A stretch of DNA of 64,000 nt from Prescottella agglutinans (GTDB taxonomy: Bacteria > Actinomycetota > Actinomycetes > Mycobacteriales > Mycobacteriaceae). Below are positions 41,248 to 49,754 of the stretch, in pieces; the first letter of the stretch is position 1; every line of letters starts with the position of its first letter. The position numbers were made by a program, and so were the translations under genes. Where the stretch lies: the NCBI RefSeq assembly GCF_004011865.1, contig NZ_RKLP01000005.1:248001-312000 (forward strand), read 5' to 3'. The notes beneath the pieces were generated by a model, which saw nothing but the letters and a program-made list of their open reading frames with translations, did no database searches and had not been told where the DNA came from.

Positions 41248-42222
41248 ATGTCTGAGATGACCAACCACATCACCGTCGACATCGCGCCCCGGCCGTGGTC
41301 CGGCCGGACCGATGGCACCGGACCCGAGCACCTCCGCTGGCACCAGGCCGTCACGCCGTACCGCCCGGGCTCGGGCACCGGCACGGTCCTGATCGGGTTC
41401 GCCAGCGACGAGGGCGTGCGACGCAACAAGGGGCGCCAGGGCGCCGCCGCCGGCCCCGACGCGCTCCGCAAGGCCCTGTCCTCGATGGCGTTGGAGAACG
41501 AGACGACGCTGTCCGACGCGGGAACGGTCGCCGTGACGGGTGACCAACTCGAGGCGGGCCAGGAGGCGCTCGGCGCCGCCGTGACCACGGCGCTCGACGC
41601 CGGACGGCTGCCCGTCGTCCTCGGCGGCGGTCACGAGGTCGCCTACGGCACCTACCTGGGCGTTGCCGGCTCGCAGTTGCGGGGTCGGCACCCCCGACTC
41701 GGCATCCTCAATCTCGACGCTCACTTCGACCTGCGCAACGACCCGGTTCCCAGCTCCGGCACGCCGTTCCGACAGATCGCCGAGGCCGAGGAGGCCGCGG
41801 GCACCGGCCACCGCTACGACGTGATCGGCATCAGCCAACCGAGCAACACCAACACCCTGTTCGAGACCGCACACCGCCTCGGCGTGCGGTACCTGCTGGA
41901 CGAGCACTGCGGCGTGGCCGATCGGGAGCGGGTCGACGAGTTCGTCACCGCCTTCCTCGACGACGTCGACCTCGTGTACCTGACGATCGACCTCGACGTC
42001 CTGCCCGCCGCCGTCGCTCCCGGCGTCAGCGCGCCCGCGGCCTACGGTGTGCCGCTCGAGATCATCCAGCGGGTGTGCGATCGGGTGACCGCGAGCGGCA
42101 AGCTGGCGGTCGTCGACGTCGCCGAGCTCAACCCGACCCTCGACGTCGACAGCCGCACGGCGCGGACCGCTGCGCGGCTGATCCACCGCATCGTCGCCGG
42201 CCACGTTCCGCCGGAAGCCTGA
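41248..42222 (+). CDS. hutG: formimidoylglutamase
   Basis: A 324-residue ureohydrolase (arginase/agmatinase fold) that hydrolyses formimidoylglutamate to glutamate and formamide, the direct route that avoids formiminotransferase. The dimanganese ligands are complete: GGGHEVAYG, LNLDAHFDLRN and TIDLDVLPAAVAPGVSAPA. Length and operon position after hutI support HutG. ATG 41248 follows CTGGGATCTGAC. The operon ends with a strong terminator at 42262. Its product glutamate would be used by the NAD-glutamate dehydrogenase at 24637. Confidence 0.94.
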   Translation: MSEMTNHITVDIAPRPWSGRTDGTGPEHLRWHQAVTPYRPGSGTGTVLIGFASDEGVRRNKGRQGAAAGPDALRKALSSMALENETTLSDAGTVAVTGDQLEAGQEALGAAVTTALDAGRLPVVLGGGHEVAYGTYLGVAGSQLRGRHPRLGILNLDAHFDLRNDPVPSSGTPFRQIAEAEEAAGTGHRYDVIGISQPSNTNTLFETAHRLGVRYLLDEHCGVADRERVDEFVTAFLDDVDLVYLTIDLDVLPAAVAPGVSAPAAYGVPLEIIQRVCDRVTASGKLAVVDVAELNPTLDVDSRTARTAARLIHRIVAGHVPPEA

Positions 42223-42261
42223 CGCAGGCCCTCACCGCTCGAGCCGCTATTCCCCCTCCCC

Positions 42262-42296
42262 TGTAGCCGGCACCCTCTTCCAGGGTGTCGGCTGCA
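42262..42296 (+). terminator. terminator of the permease-hutI-hutG operon
   Basis: TGTAGCCGGCACCCT and AGGGTGTCGGCTGCA form a 15-bp stem (two G-U pairs) around CTTCC, followed by GTGGTTTCG. Confidence 0.85.
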
Positions 42297-42450
42297 GTGG
42301 TTTCGGGAGTTGCACGGTTGTCGTTGTGCCGTTGTCGGCTGTGCCGCGGTCGCGGGCGAGGCCTCCACTCGAAACTCACCTGCGCACCCGCGTCACCGCG
42401 TGCTAACGTCCGCCCTTGGAATCGTGGCCCGTAGACAGGAGGTGAGACCC

Positions 42451-42510
42451 GTGAACGCAGTATCCGCGCTGGGTGCTCCCCCGCAGCCCACGATCACGCG
42501 ACTGACCTAG
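42451..42510 (+). CDS. 19-residue leader peptide before the patatin-like gene
   Basis: A GTG-started frame reading MNAVSALGAPPQPTITRLT with its stop at 42508-42510, preceded by ACAGGAGGTGAGACCC, the strongest ribosome-binding site in the neighbourhood. The next gene starts 47 bp later behind a weak site and inside an RNA hairpin. The Pro-Pro and the Thr-Ile-Thr-Arg-Leu-Thr end could stall ribosomes. The layout is that of a translational attenuator. I do not recognise the peptide as a described leader. Confidence 0.6.
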   Translation: MNAVSALGAPPQPTITRLT

Positions 42511-42558
42511 TCGCCATTGGGAGCGCCGTACAAGGCAATTCGCGAAAGGCGACTCCCA
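42509..42558 (+). promoter_or_regulatory. alternative hairpins covering the patatin-like gene start
   Basis: AGTCGCC (42509-42515), beginning in the leader stop codon, can pair with GGCGACT (42548-42554). Alternatively TGGGAG (42518-42523) can pair with CTCCCA (42553-42558), whose last base is the A of the ATG at 42558. The two stems share CT and exclude each other, and a ribosome at the leader end would block the first. Confidence 0.5.
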
Positions 42559-43478
42559 TGAATACAACTCCTTCCTCGATCCCTCAGCGTGCCGCAGGCG
42601 AGCGAGCGCTGGTCCTCGGTGGCGGCGGATCTACCGGCAATGCGTGGCTGATCGGCGTCGTCGCCGGGCTGTTCGAGGCCGGGCTCGACGTGACCACCGC
42701 CGACCTGACCGTCGGGACCTCGGCCGGCTCGACAGCCGCCGCCCAGCTGGCGGGCGCAACGCCGACCGAACTACTCGCCGCCGTCCTGACCTCCCCTCCC
42801 CCACACCGCACCCATCCGGCCGGACCCGATCCACGACGCGTTCCGGCCAGGCCGGTGTCGGACCACATGGCGAGAACGAGCAAGATCATCGCTTCCGCCA
42901 CGGATCCGGCCGACATGCGCCGCAGAATGGGCGCGGCGGCACTCGACTTGGATGGCACGTCGGACGATTCCAGGCAGAACCATTGGCGTGCAACGGTTGC
43001 TGCACGCATTCCCGGTCAGCATTGGCCGCAGCGGCCGTTGCTCGTCACGGCGGTCGACGCCGAGACCGGCGAACCGGCGGTGTTCGACGGCCGCAGTGGG
43101 GTGGATCTGGTGGATGCCGTCGCCGCCAGCTGTTCCAGTGGCTTCGCCTACAGGATCGGGGACCGTCGGTACATCGACGGCGGCTACCGTTCCAACGCCG
43201 AGAACGCTGATCTGGCAGGCGGATACAAGCGGGTGCTGGTGCTCTCGCCCTTCGGCGGCCGGACACGGACGCCGTCGGAGTGGGGCCTCGACCTGGCGAC
43301 GCAGGTCGACGAACTACGCGCGCACGGCAGCAGAGTCGAAACGATCTTCCCGGGCAGCGACTCCGAGTACATGTTCGGCGCCAATGCCATGGATCTGTCG
43401 CTGCGTCCGCCCGCCGCGCGAGCCGGTTACGACCAAGGCAGGGCCTTGGCCGAGCAGCTCACCGCGTTCTGGAACTGA
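42558..43478 (+). CDS. patatin-like phospholipase family protein
   Basis: A 306-residue patatin-type lipid acyl hydrolase. The oxyanion loop ALVLGGGGSTGNAWLIGVV, the nucleophile motif LTVGTSAGSTAAA (GxSxG) and the catalytic Asp in YIDGGYRSNAENAD are complete, so it is a probable Ser-Asp dyad esterase or phospholipase. No signal peptide is seen. ATG 42558 is preceded only by a weak AAAGG. The upstream leader peptide and competing hairpins suggest translational control by an external signal such as an antibiotic or amino-acid shortage (inference). Convergent with the isomerase-family gene over a shared terminator. Confidence 0.88.
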   Translation: MNTTPSSIPQRAAGERALVLGGGGSTGNAWLIGVVAGLFEAGLDVTTADLTVGTSAGSTAAAQLAGATPTELLAAVLTSPPPHRTHPAGPDPRRVPARPVSDHMARTSKIIASATDPADMRRRMGAAALDLDGTSDDSRQNHWRATVAARIPGQHWPQRPLLVTAVDAETGEPAVFDGRSGVDLVDAVAASCSSGFAYRIGDRRYIDGGYRSNAENADLAGGYKRVLVLSPFGGRTRTPSEWGLDLATQVDELRAHGSRVETIFPGSDSEYMFGANAMDLSLRPPAARAGYDQGRALAEQLTAFWN

Positions 43479-43495
43479 CGCTCGCAGAACCGGCC

Positions 43496-43533
43496 CCGCC
43501 GATCGCGCAATCATCCTCCCGCGCGATCGGCGG
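43496..43533. terminator. bidirectional terminator
   Basis: CCGCCGATCGCGC (43496-43508) and GCGCGATCGGCGG (43521-43533) are perfect 13-bp arms between two convergent genes. Confidence 0.8.
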
Positions 43534-43550
43534 CCCGTTCGTCGGGCGTC

Positions 43551-44267
43551 CTAGAGCCAGCGCGGCGGCAGTCGATCGGCTCCAGCCGTGAGCCCGCTCG
43601 CCCCACGACCCGAGGCCCAACGGACCACGGCCGCGAGCGGACCCGCGACCGTGTCGGTGATCGGCGGACCGTCCTCCACGACGACGAACCGGCGATCGTC
43701 CACCTCGAGGACCAATCCCGCGCCGTCGCCCGTGCGTCGCCACATGCCGACGATGTCGTCGAGCAGCGAGCCGAGCACCACGTCCGGGAAGTCCTCGAAC
43801 CGTCCGCCGTTGCCGAGGTCGACGGTGTGGATCCACACCTCGCGGCTGCGCATCCAGGCCGTCTCCGACGCCGGCACCATGCGTCCCTGTGCGGTCCGCA
43901 CCTGCGCATCCCACGCCTGCCCGGGCAGATGCCGCCACTTCTCGTCGAGCTGAGCTGCCCTCTCGGCGAACAAGTTCCGCAACGAACCGGCGCTGAGGGC
44001 GGCGCCCTCGTCGATCTCCCGGGCCCGCTGCTCCATCGACTCGTACATGGGCGTCTCGACACCGGTCGCCGCCCAGTCCAGGAGCCGGCACAACGCGGCC
44101 GCGTTGTAGCCGACGTGCCCGACGAGGTGCTTGCGGGTCCAGCCGTCGAGCAGGCTCGGACCGGACAGATCCTCGTCCGGGAGCGCCGCGAGCCGCTGCG
44201 CGAAGTACGCGGTGCCCTCGCGCGCGATGTCCAACCGCTCGGACAGGTCCAGATCGTTGAAGGCCAC
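43551..44267 (-). CDS. maleylpyruvate isomerase family mycothiol-dependent enzyme
   Basis: A 238-residue protein of the DinB/MDMPI fold. The N-terminal metal-binding helix bundle shows LLDGWTRKHLVGHVGYNAAA and SREVWIHTVDLGNG with the expected His residues, and a small C-terminal domain follows. Members use mycothiol as a cofactor or as substrate for conjugation; the precise reaction is unknown. GTG 44267 follows AGGAGCGTCA, which fixes the start. It lies 95 bp downstream of the AsnC-type regulator on the same strand. Confidence 0.85.
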   Translation of the reverse strand: MAFNDLDLSERLDIAREGTAYFAQRLAALPDEDLSGPSLLDGWTRKHLVGHVGYNAAALCRLLDWAATGVETPMYESMEQRAREIDEGAALSAGSLRNLFAERAAQLDEKWRHLPGQAWDAQVRTAQGRMVPASETAWMRSREVWIHTVDLGNGGRFEDFPDVVLGSLLDDIVGMWRRTGDGAGLVLEVDDRRFVVVEDGPPITDTVAGPLAAVVRWASGRGASGLTAGADRLPPRWL

Positions 44268-44362
44268 TGACGCTCCTACTCGACGACGGTCTCGATGCTC
44301 ACCTCGACCGTATCCCCGTCCCCGACGTGGCGCGCGGGCTTGCGCCCTCGAAGCCCCAACCG

Positions 44363-45406
44363 TCAATCCACCGGATCCGACCAGATGTCCATCGGCACGC
44401 TCTCGACGCTGCGGCCGTTCTCGTCGAGGATGCGCCCCATGCGCTTGAAGAACCGCAGTGTCACGGTGCGGTCGAGGATCTCGAGGGACGGCGCGATCCG
44501 CCGCAGGAGTTGCTCGACGCGGTGCACGTCCTCGAGGGAGCGGACCCAGACCGAGTAGAAGAAGTTGGCCGGCGCGCCGGTGAGGACGAGGCACGCCCGC
44601 GTCTCGGGCAGGGCGACCAGTCGGCGCGCGACGTCGTCGCACTCGTCGACCGGGACGTGCGCCCACATCCACACCGACACCGGCCACCCGGACAGGGGCT
44701 GCGCGACGTCGCAGCGCAGCAGCAGCGCGCTCCGGCCGAGCAGGGCGTTCAGCCTGCGCCGCGCGGTGCTGACGCTGCAGTCGAGTCGGGCAGCGATGTC
44801 GGTCAGCGAGGCTCGCCCGTCGTGGAAGAGGGCGGTGATCAGTCGTCGGTCGACGGTGTCGAGCGGCTGCAGCGACGACTGACCCCGACGCCCGTGCGCG
44901 TCGAGTTGGCCCCGCTGGTCGGCGTCGAGCGCCCGGAGCTGCCAATCCCCACCCATCGCGTACGGGCGGATCACGAGATGTGTTCTGGTCGAGCGGATTC
45001 CGGACAGCTTCTCGATGTGCAGCACCATCCGGGACAGTGCCGCCAGGTCGGCGACGCTGACCGTCAGCAGCAGGTCGCGGGCACCGCTCGTGTGCTCGAC
45101 GGTGAGCACGTGCGCCCGGCGGGACAGGATCTCGGCGGTCACCTCCGCCTCGCCCGCCACACACTCGACCTCGACGAGCGCCGCGGTCTGCGGTCCGGCG
45201 GGGTGCGCCGTGACCCAGGCCGATCCGGAGGTGACCAGTCGGGCCCAACGCCGCGACGCGGTCACCGGATCGATGCCGAGTGCGCCGCCCACCTTCGACC
45301 ACGAGGCCCGCGGCTCGAACTGGAGCACGTTGACCAGGCGCAGATCGATCTCGTCGAGGCCGTCAGATTTCTGAGAATCCGGTTCGCTCACGAAAGAATC
45401 CTGCAT
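44363..45406 (-). CDS. Lrp/AsnC-family regulator with two tandem modules
   Basis: A 347-residue protein made of two Lrp/AsnC units: an HTH near residues 18-65 (DEIDLRLVNVLQFEPRASWS, VTASRRWARL) with its ligand domain, then a second HTH near 185-230 (LDTVDRRLITALFHDGRASL, CSVSTARRRLNALLGR) with another. Single-module members are about 150 residues. This double form is known in actinobacteria. ATG 45406 has no clear ribosome-binding site; GTG 45391 behind AGGAT is an alternative. It diverges from the M20 peptidase gene, the usual place of its target. Confidence 0.88.
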   Translation of the reverse strand: MQDSFVSEPDSQKSDGLDEIDLRLVNVLQFEPRASWSKVGGALGIDPVTASRRWARLVTSGSAWVTAHPAGPQTAALVEVECVAGEAEVTAEILSRRAHVLTVEHTSGARDLLLTVSVADLAALSRMVLHIEKLSGIRSTRTHLVIRPYAMGGDWQLRALDADQRGQLDAHGRRGQSSLQPLDTVDRRLITALFHDGRASLTDIAARLDCSVSTARRRLNALLGRSALLLRCDVAQPLSGWPVSVWMWAHVPVDECDDVARRLVALPETRACLVLTGAPANFFYSVWVRSLEDVHRVEQLLRRIAPSLEILDRTVTLRFFKRMGRILDENGRSVESVPMDIWSDPVD

Positions 45407-45486
45407 TTCGTCGGGGAGTTGTGCACGTCGTGTGCATCATGCCTGAACCCGCTGCACCGCGGGCACCACCGAGAGAGGAGCCCTCC

Positions 45487-46695
45487 GTGTCGCTCGCCGA
45501 GGACGCACACGCACTGCACGACGATCTGGTTCGGCTCCGGCGCACGCTGCACGCCGAACCCGAAGTGGGCCTGCATCTTCCGCGCACCCAGGAGAAGGTC
45601 CTCGCCGCCCTGGACGGACTGCCGCTCGAGATCGCCACCGGGACCGGACTGACGTCCGTGACGGCGGTCCTCCGCGGGTCACGCCCCGGCCCCACCGTGC
45701 TGCTGCGCGGCGACATGGACGCCCTCCCCGTCGGCGAACGCGCGAGCGTCGACTACGCGTCGCGCATCCCCGGGCAGATGCACGCGTGCGGCCACGACCT
45801 GCACACGTCCATGCTGGCCGGCGCCGCCCACCTGCTGTCCGCGCGGCGCGAGCACCTCGCCGGTGACGTCGTCTTCATGTTCCAACCCGGGGAGGAGGGC
45901 TTCGACGGCGCCGGCCTGATGCTGGAGGAAGGTGTGCTCGAGGCTTCCGGCTCCCGACCGGTGGCGGCATACGGACTGCACGTCAGCGCGTCGATGCCGC
46001 CGCGCGGGGTGTTCGTCACGCGCCGCGGACCGTTGATGGCGGCCAGCGACGTCGTCCGGGTGACGGTGCTCGGACGCGGCGGACACGGCTCGGCACCGCA
46101 CGCGACGCTCGACCCCATTCCGGCGGCGTGCGAGATGGTGACGGCGCTGCAGACGTTCGCGGCGCGCTCGTTCGCGCCGTTCGACCCGGTCGTGGTCACG
46201 GTGGGCTCCTTCCACGCCGGGACCGCCGCCAACGTCATCCCCGACGACGCCCGCTTCGACGTCACGGTGCGTACCTTCGCGCCGGAGACCCGCGAGAAGG
46301 CCCGCGCGGGGATCATCCGCGTGTGCTCGGGCATCGCGGCCGCGCACGGCCTCGACGTGGACGTCGACTACGTCGAGCAGTACCCGGTGACCGTCAACGA
46401 CGACACCGAGGCCGAGTTCGTCGCCGACGTGGTCGCCGAGGTGCACGGCCCGGAGCGGTTCGCGTGGTCGCCGCAGCCGGCGACCGGTTCCGAGGACTTC
46501 TCGCGAGTGCTCGACGAGGTCCCAGGCGCGTTCGTGTTCCTCGGCGCGTGCCCCACCGACCGCGATCCCACCACGGCGGCGTACAACCACTCGCCGCTCG
46601 CCGAATTCGACGACAGCGTGCTCGGCGACGGCGCGGCCCTCTACGGCGAACTGGCACTCCGCCGCCTCGCCCGACCGGACGTGGTGGCGTCCTGA
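45487..46695 (+). CDS. M20-family amidohydrolase/peptidase
   Basis: A 402-residue metallo-amidohydrolase of the aminoacylase/carboxypeptidase Ss1 type. RRTLHAEPEVGLHLPRTQEK, the metal site MHACGHDLHTSMLAGAA, the catalytic Glu in MFQPGEEGFDGAGLM and GRGGHGSAPHATLDP of the lid domain are visible. It removes acyl groups from amino acids or hydrolyses small amides. GTG 45487 follows GAGAGGAG; earlier starts at 45421 and 45439 have no such site. It is divergent from the double AsnC regulator, suggesting amino-acid-responsive expression. Confidence 0.9.
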   Translation: MSLAEDAHALHDDLVRLRRTLHAEPEVGLHLPRTQEKVLAALDGLPLEIATGTGLTSVTAVLRGSRPGPTVLLRGDMDALPVGERASVDYASRIPGQMHACGHDLHTSMLAGAAHLLSARREHLAGDVVFMFQPGEEGFDGAGLMLEEGVLEASGSRPVAAYGLHVSASMPPRGVFVTRRGPLMAASDVVRVTVLGRGGHGSAPHATLDPIPAACEMVTALQTFAARSFAPFDPVVVTVGSFHAGTAANVIPDDARFDVTVRTFAPETREKARAGIIRVCSGIAAAHGLDVDVDYVEQYPVTVNDDTEAEFVADVVAEVHGPERFAWSPQPATGSEDFSRVLDEVPGAFVFLGACPTDRDPTTAAYNHSPLAEFDDSVLGDGAALYGELALRRLARPDVVAS

Positions 46696-46754
46696 TCACC
46701 GATCAGGGGCGGCGCATCACCGTCTCGACGAGGTCGTTCGCCGAGGTCCGGATC

Positions 46755-46777
46755 GACCGCGCCTAGTAGGCGCGGTC
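46755..46777. terminator. bidirectional terminator between M20 and TetR genes
   Basis: GACCGCGCC and GGCGCGGTC form a perfect 9-bp stem around TAGTA; the loop contains part of the TetR stop codon (46763-46765). Confidence 0.7.
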
Positions 46778-47443
46778 GGTCGGCCCCGAACTCGTGGGCA
46801 TGTCCGGGGCACGGGTGGCGCCGACCATCCGGAGGGCGATCCCGACGTACTTCCGCGCGACCACTTCCGGGCTGTGGATGCCCTCCGCGTGGTACCAGCG
46901 GGGAATCGCCTGGCACATACCGAGAATCGCCCGGGTGGTCTCGGCGGGATCGTCCGCGTCGAAGTCCCCGGCCGAGTTTCCGTCGTGCACGATGTCGAGC
47001 ACCAGGCCCTCGATGCCCTTCCGCATCGCGCGGTACCGGTCCCAGTTCTCCGGACCCAGGTACCGCGCCTCGCCTTCGAGGGCGGCCAGCCGCGCGCGGT
47101 TCGTCATCTGCAGCACGATCGTGAAGATCACATTCGTCAGGCGCTGAACCGGATCGCCGTCGCCGGCGGCGTTCGCTGCGAGGGCCCGCGAACGCAGGCC
47201 GCCGGTGGAGAGTTCGAGGAGCGCGATGAGCAACCCCTCCTTGCTCTGATGGTGGTAGTACAGCGAGGGGACGGTGACCCCGACCCGACGGGCGATGTCC
47301 CGGACGGATGCTCCGTGGAAGCCCGACTCGTAGAACGCGTCGAGCGCCGCCGACAGGATGGGGGTCAGTTCCATCCGCTCGACACTGCGCCAGTCGGTGG
47401 GACCCTCGACCCCTTCGGCCACGTCCGTCGACAACTTCGCCAC
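46763..47443 (-). CDS. TetR-family regulator of the neighbouring beta-oxidation genes
   Basis: A 226-residue TetR protein. The HTH (about 27-70) reads ILSAALDAFYESGFHGASVR, DIARRVGVTVPSLYYHHQSK; the C-terminal half (TNVIFTIVLQMTNRARLAAL, AILGMCQAIPRWYHAEGI) resembles acyl-CoA-responsive members. GTG 47443 follows GGGGTCAG. It is divergent from the thiolase-SDR operon, and a near-palindrome TTAGCGATCGTTAA lies at 47642, 57 bp before the thiolase RNA-binding region, so it probably represses those genes in the absence of an acyl-CoA. Confidence 0.88.
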   Translation of the reverse strand: MAKLSTDVAEGVEGPTDWRSVERMELTPILSAALDAFYESGFHGASVRDIARRVGVTVPSLYYHHQSKEGLLIALLELSTGGLRSRALAANAAGDGDPVQRLTNVIFTIVLQMTNRARLAALEGEARYLGPENWDRYRAMRKGIEGLVLDIVHDGNSAGDFDADDPAETTRAILGMCQAIPRWYHAEGIHSPEVVARKYVGIALRMVGATRAPDMPTSSGPTDRAY

Positions 47444-47641
47444 CTGACCCCATATCTGTCGTTCACGCTTGCTGACGGTCCGAGACTACTCGGGCTCGGT
47501 TCGACTTCCGGCCTACTCCGACGCGGCGGGACGGACGCCCCGCCCACGATCACGAGAGGTCGACCGCGGGGATGCGACCCGCACTTAGCGTGCGATAGAT
47601 AGGGCCGCCCATTGATCTCCCCTGCCAGCCATGGTAGCAAT

Positions 47642-47655
47642 TTAGCGATCGTTAA
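47642..47655. promoter_or_regulatory. probable TetR operator before the thiolase gene
   Basis: TTAGCGATCGTTAA is a 14-bp palindrome with one mismatched pair, placed about 57-70 bp before the thiolase ATG and 200 bp from the divergent TetR gene. Confidence 0.55.
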
Positions 47656-47711
47656 GTAGGCAGGATTATCCGGAGGAGTCTCGTGGGGCCACGCATCCGA
47701 AAGGAACTCCC

Positions 47712-48905
47712 ATGACGAACGCTGTCATCGTCGACGCCGTCCGCCTCGCATCCGGCAAGGGCAAGCCGGGCGGCGCCCTCTCCGGCACGCATCCGGTCGA
47801 GATGCTCGCCGAGGTGCTCCACGCGCTCGTCGACCGCAACGATCTCGATCCCGCGATGGTCGACGACGTCATCGGCGGCTGCGTCCAGCAGGTCGGCGAG
47901 CAGGCCGTCAACATCACCCGTACCGCGCTGCTCTCGGCCGGATTCCCCGAGTCCGTTCCGGCCACCACCATCGACCGGCAGTGCGGATCGAGCCAGCAGG
48001 CCGCGCACTTCGCCGCGCAGGGCGTCATCGCCGGTGCCTACGACATCGTCATCGCGTGCGGCGTCGAATCGATGAGCCGGATCCCCATGGGCACGTCTCC
48101 CATCGGCCAGGACACGGCCGGGCCGGGCATCGCCGCGCGATACCCGGAAGGTCTTGTCCACCAGGGCATCTCGGCCGAATTGGTCGCCGCGAAGTGGAAG
48201 CTCGACCGGGCCACCCTCGACGCCTACTCGGCCGAGTCGCACCGCCGCGCGGCGGCCGCGATCGCATCCGGATTCTTCGACGCCGAGATCGTGCCGACCG
48301 ACGTCACCACCGGGACGGGCGAGACGATCGAGCACGCCGTGGACGAGACGGTCCGCGCCGCCACCACGGCCGAAGGGTTGGCCGGTCTGAGGCCGTCGTT
48401 CCGCACGGACGCGTTCGCGCAGCGGTTCCCCGACGCCCAGTGGCACATCACCCCCGGCAACTCGTCGCCCCTGACCGACGGCGCCTCCGCGGTGCTGATC
48501 ATGAGCGAGGACATGGCGAACAAGCTGGGCCTGACCCCGCGCGCCCGGTTCCATTCGTTCGCGGTCGCCGGCGACGACCCGGTGTACATGCTCACGGCAC
48601 CGATTCCGGCCACCCACAAGGTCCTCGCCCGGGCGGGACTCGGCATCGACGACATCGACGCCTACGAGGTCAACGAGGCCTTCGCCCCCGTCCCGCTGAT
48701 GTGGGCGCACGAATTCGGCGCCGATCCCGCCAAGCTCAACCCCCGCGGCGGGGCGATCGCGCTCGGCCACGCCCTCGGCTCCTCCGGCACCCGCCTGCTC
48801 ACGACGCTCGTGAATCACCTCGAAGCCACCGGCGGACGCTACGGTCTGCAGACCATGTGCGAGGGCGCCGGGATGGCGAACGCCACCATCATCGAACGAA
48901 TCTGA
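47712..48905 (+). CDS. acetyl-CoA C-acyltransferase (thiolase)
   Basis: A 397-residue degradative thiolase. The nucleophile Cys lies in [17 protein letters not shown], the catalytic His in [18 protein letters not shown] and the second Cys in [17 protein letters not shown]. It cleaves 3-ketoacyl-CoA. ATG 47712 follows AAAGGAACTCCC. It is the first gene of an operon with the hydroxyacyl-CoA dehydrogenase (28-bp gap), and the acyl-CoA dehydrogenase lies convergently beyond, so three steps of one beta-oxidation spiral are together. The chain type cannot be told from sequence alone. Confidence 0.93.
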   Translation: MTNAVIVDAVRLASGKGKPGGALSGTHPVEMLAEVLHALVDRNDLDPAMVDDVIGGCVQQVGEQAVNITRTALLSAGFPESVPATTIDRQCGSSQQAAHFAAQGVIAGAYDIVIACGVESMSRIPMGTSPIGQDTAGPGIAARYPEGLVHQGISAELVAAKWKLDRATLDAYSAESHRRAAAAIASGFFDAEIVPTDVTTGTGETIEHAVDETVRAATTAEGLAGLRPSFRTDAFAQRFPDAQWHITPGNSSPLTDGASAVLIMSEDMANKLGLTPRARFHSFAVAGDDPVYMLTAPIPATHKVLARAGLGIDDIDAYEVNEAFAPVPLMWAHEFGADPAKLNPRGGAIALGHALGSSGTRLLTTLVNHLEATGGRYGLQTMCEGAGMANATIIERI

Positions 48906-48933
48906 ACCACAAGCACATTCGAAAGGAACACAC

Positions 48934-49695
48934 ATGATCGTCAACGACAGCGTCGCACTCGTCACCGGCGGCGCCTCCGGCCTCGGCCTCGCCACCGTCA
49001 AGGCCCTCCACGAGCAGGGCGCCAGCGTCGTCATCCTCGACCTGCCCTCGTCGAACGGCGAGACCGTCGCCAAGGAACTCGGCGACCGCGTCCGCTTCGC
49101 CGCCGGCGACGTGACCGACGAGGCCTCCGTCACCGCTGCCCTCGACCTGGCGGAATCCCTCGGCCCGCTGCGCGTCACCGTCAACTGCGCCGGCATCGGC
49201 AACGCCATGAAGACGGTCGGCAAGAACGGCGCGTTCCCCCTCGCCGACTTCAGCCGCGTGATCAACATCAATCTCGTCGGCACGTTCAACGTGATCCGTC
49301 TGGCCGCCGAGCGCATCTCGAAGACCGAGCCGATCGACGGCGAGCGCGGCGTCATCATCAACACCGCCTCCGTCGCCGCGTTCGACGGCCAGATCGGTCA
49401 GGCCGCCTACTCCGCCTCCAAGGGCGGCGTCGTCGGCATGACCCTGCCGATCGCCCGCGACCTCGCCTCGCTGCTCATCCGCGTGGTCACCATCGCTCCC
49501 GGCCTGTTCAAGACCCCGCTCCTCGCCGGTCTGCCGGAAGCCGCGCAGGCCTCGCTCGGCCAGCAGGTGCCCCACCCGTCGCGCCTCGGCGATCCCGCCG
49601 AGTACGGCGCCCTCGCCGCGCACATCGTCTCCAACCCCATGCTCAACGGCGAGGTGATCCGCCTCGACGGCGCCATCCGCATGGCACCGCGCTGA
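48934..49695 (+). CDS. SDR-family 3-hydroxyacyl-CoA dehydrogenase
   Basis: A 253-residue short-chain dehydrogenase resembling HSD17B10/type II 3-hydroxyacyl-CoA dehydrogenases. The NAD motif [19 protein letters not shown] with Asp in VVILDLPSS (NAD preference), NCAGIG, and the catalytic Ser and YSASKGG are all present. ATG 48934 follows GAAAGGAAC. With the upstream thiolase it gives consecutive beta-oxidation steps. Confidence 0.92.
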   Translation: MIVNDSVALVTGGASGLGLATVKALHEQGASVVILDLPSSNGETVAKELGDRVRFAAGDVTDEASVTAALDLAESLGPLRVTVNCAGIGNAMKTVGKNGAFPLADFSRVININLVGTFNVIRLAAERISKTEPIDGERGVIINTASVAAFDGQIGQAAYSASKGGVVGMTLPIARDLASLLIRVVTIAPGLFKTPLLAGLPEAAQASLGQQVPHPSRLGDPAEYGALAAHIVSNPMLNGEVIRLDGAIRMAPR

Positions 49696-49715
49696 TCGTC
49701 GCGACATGAGGCGGT

Positions 49716-49748
49716 CTCCGGTCCGCGCGGCACCCGCGCGGACCGGAG
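49716..49748. terminator. bidirectional terminator
   Basis: CTCCGGTCCGCGCG (49716-49729) and CGCGCGGACCGGAG (49735-49748), perfect 14-bp arms with a 5-base loop, lie between convergent SDR and acyl-CoA dehydrogenase genes. Confidence 0.85.
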
Positions 49749-49754
49749 CGCGAC

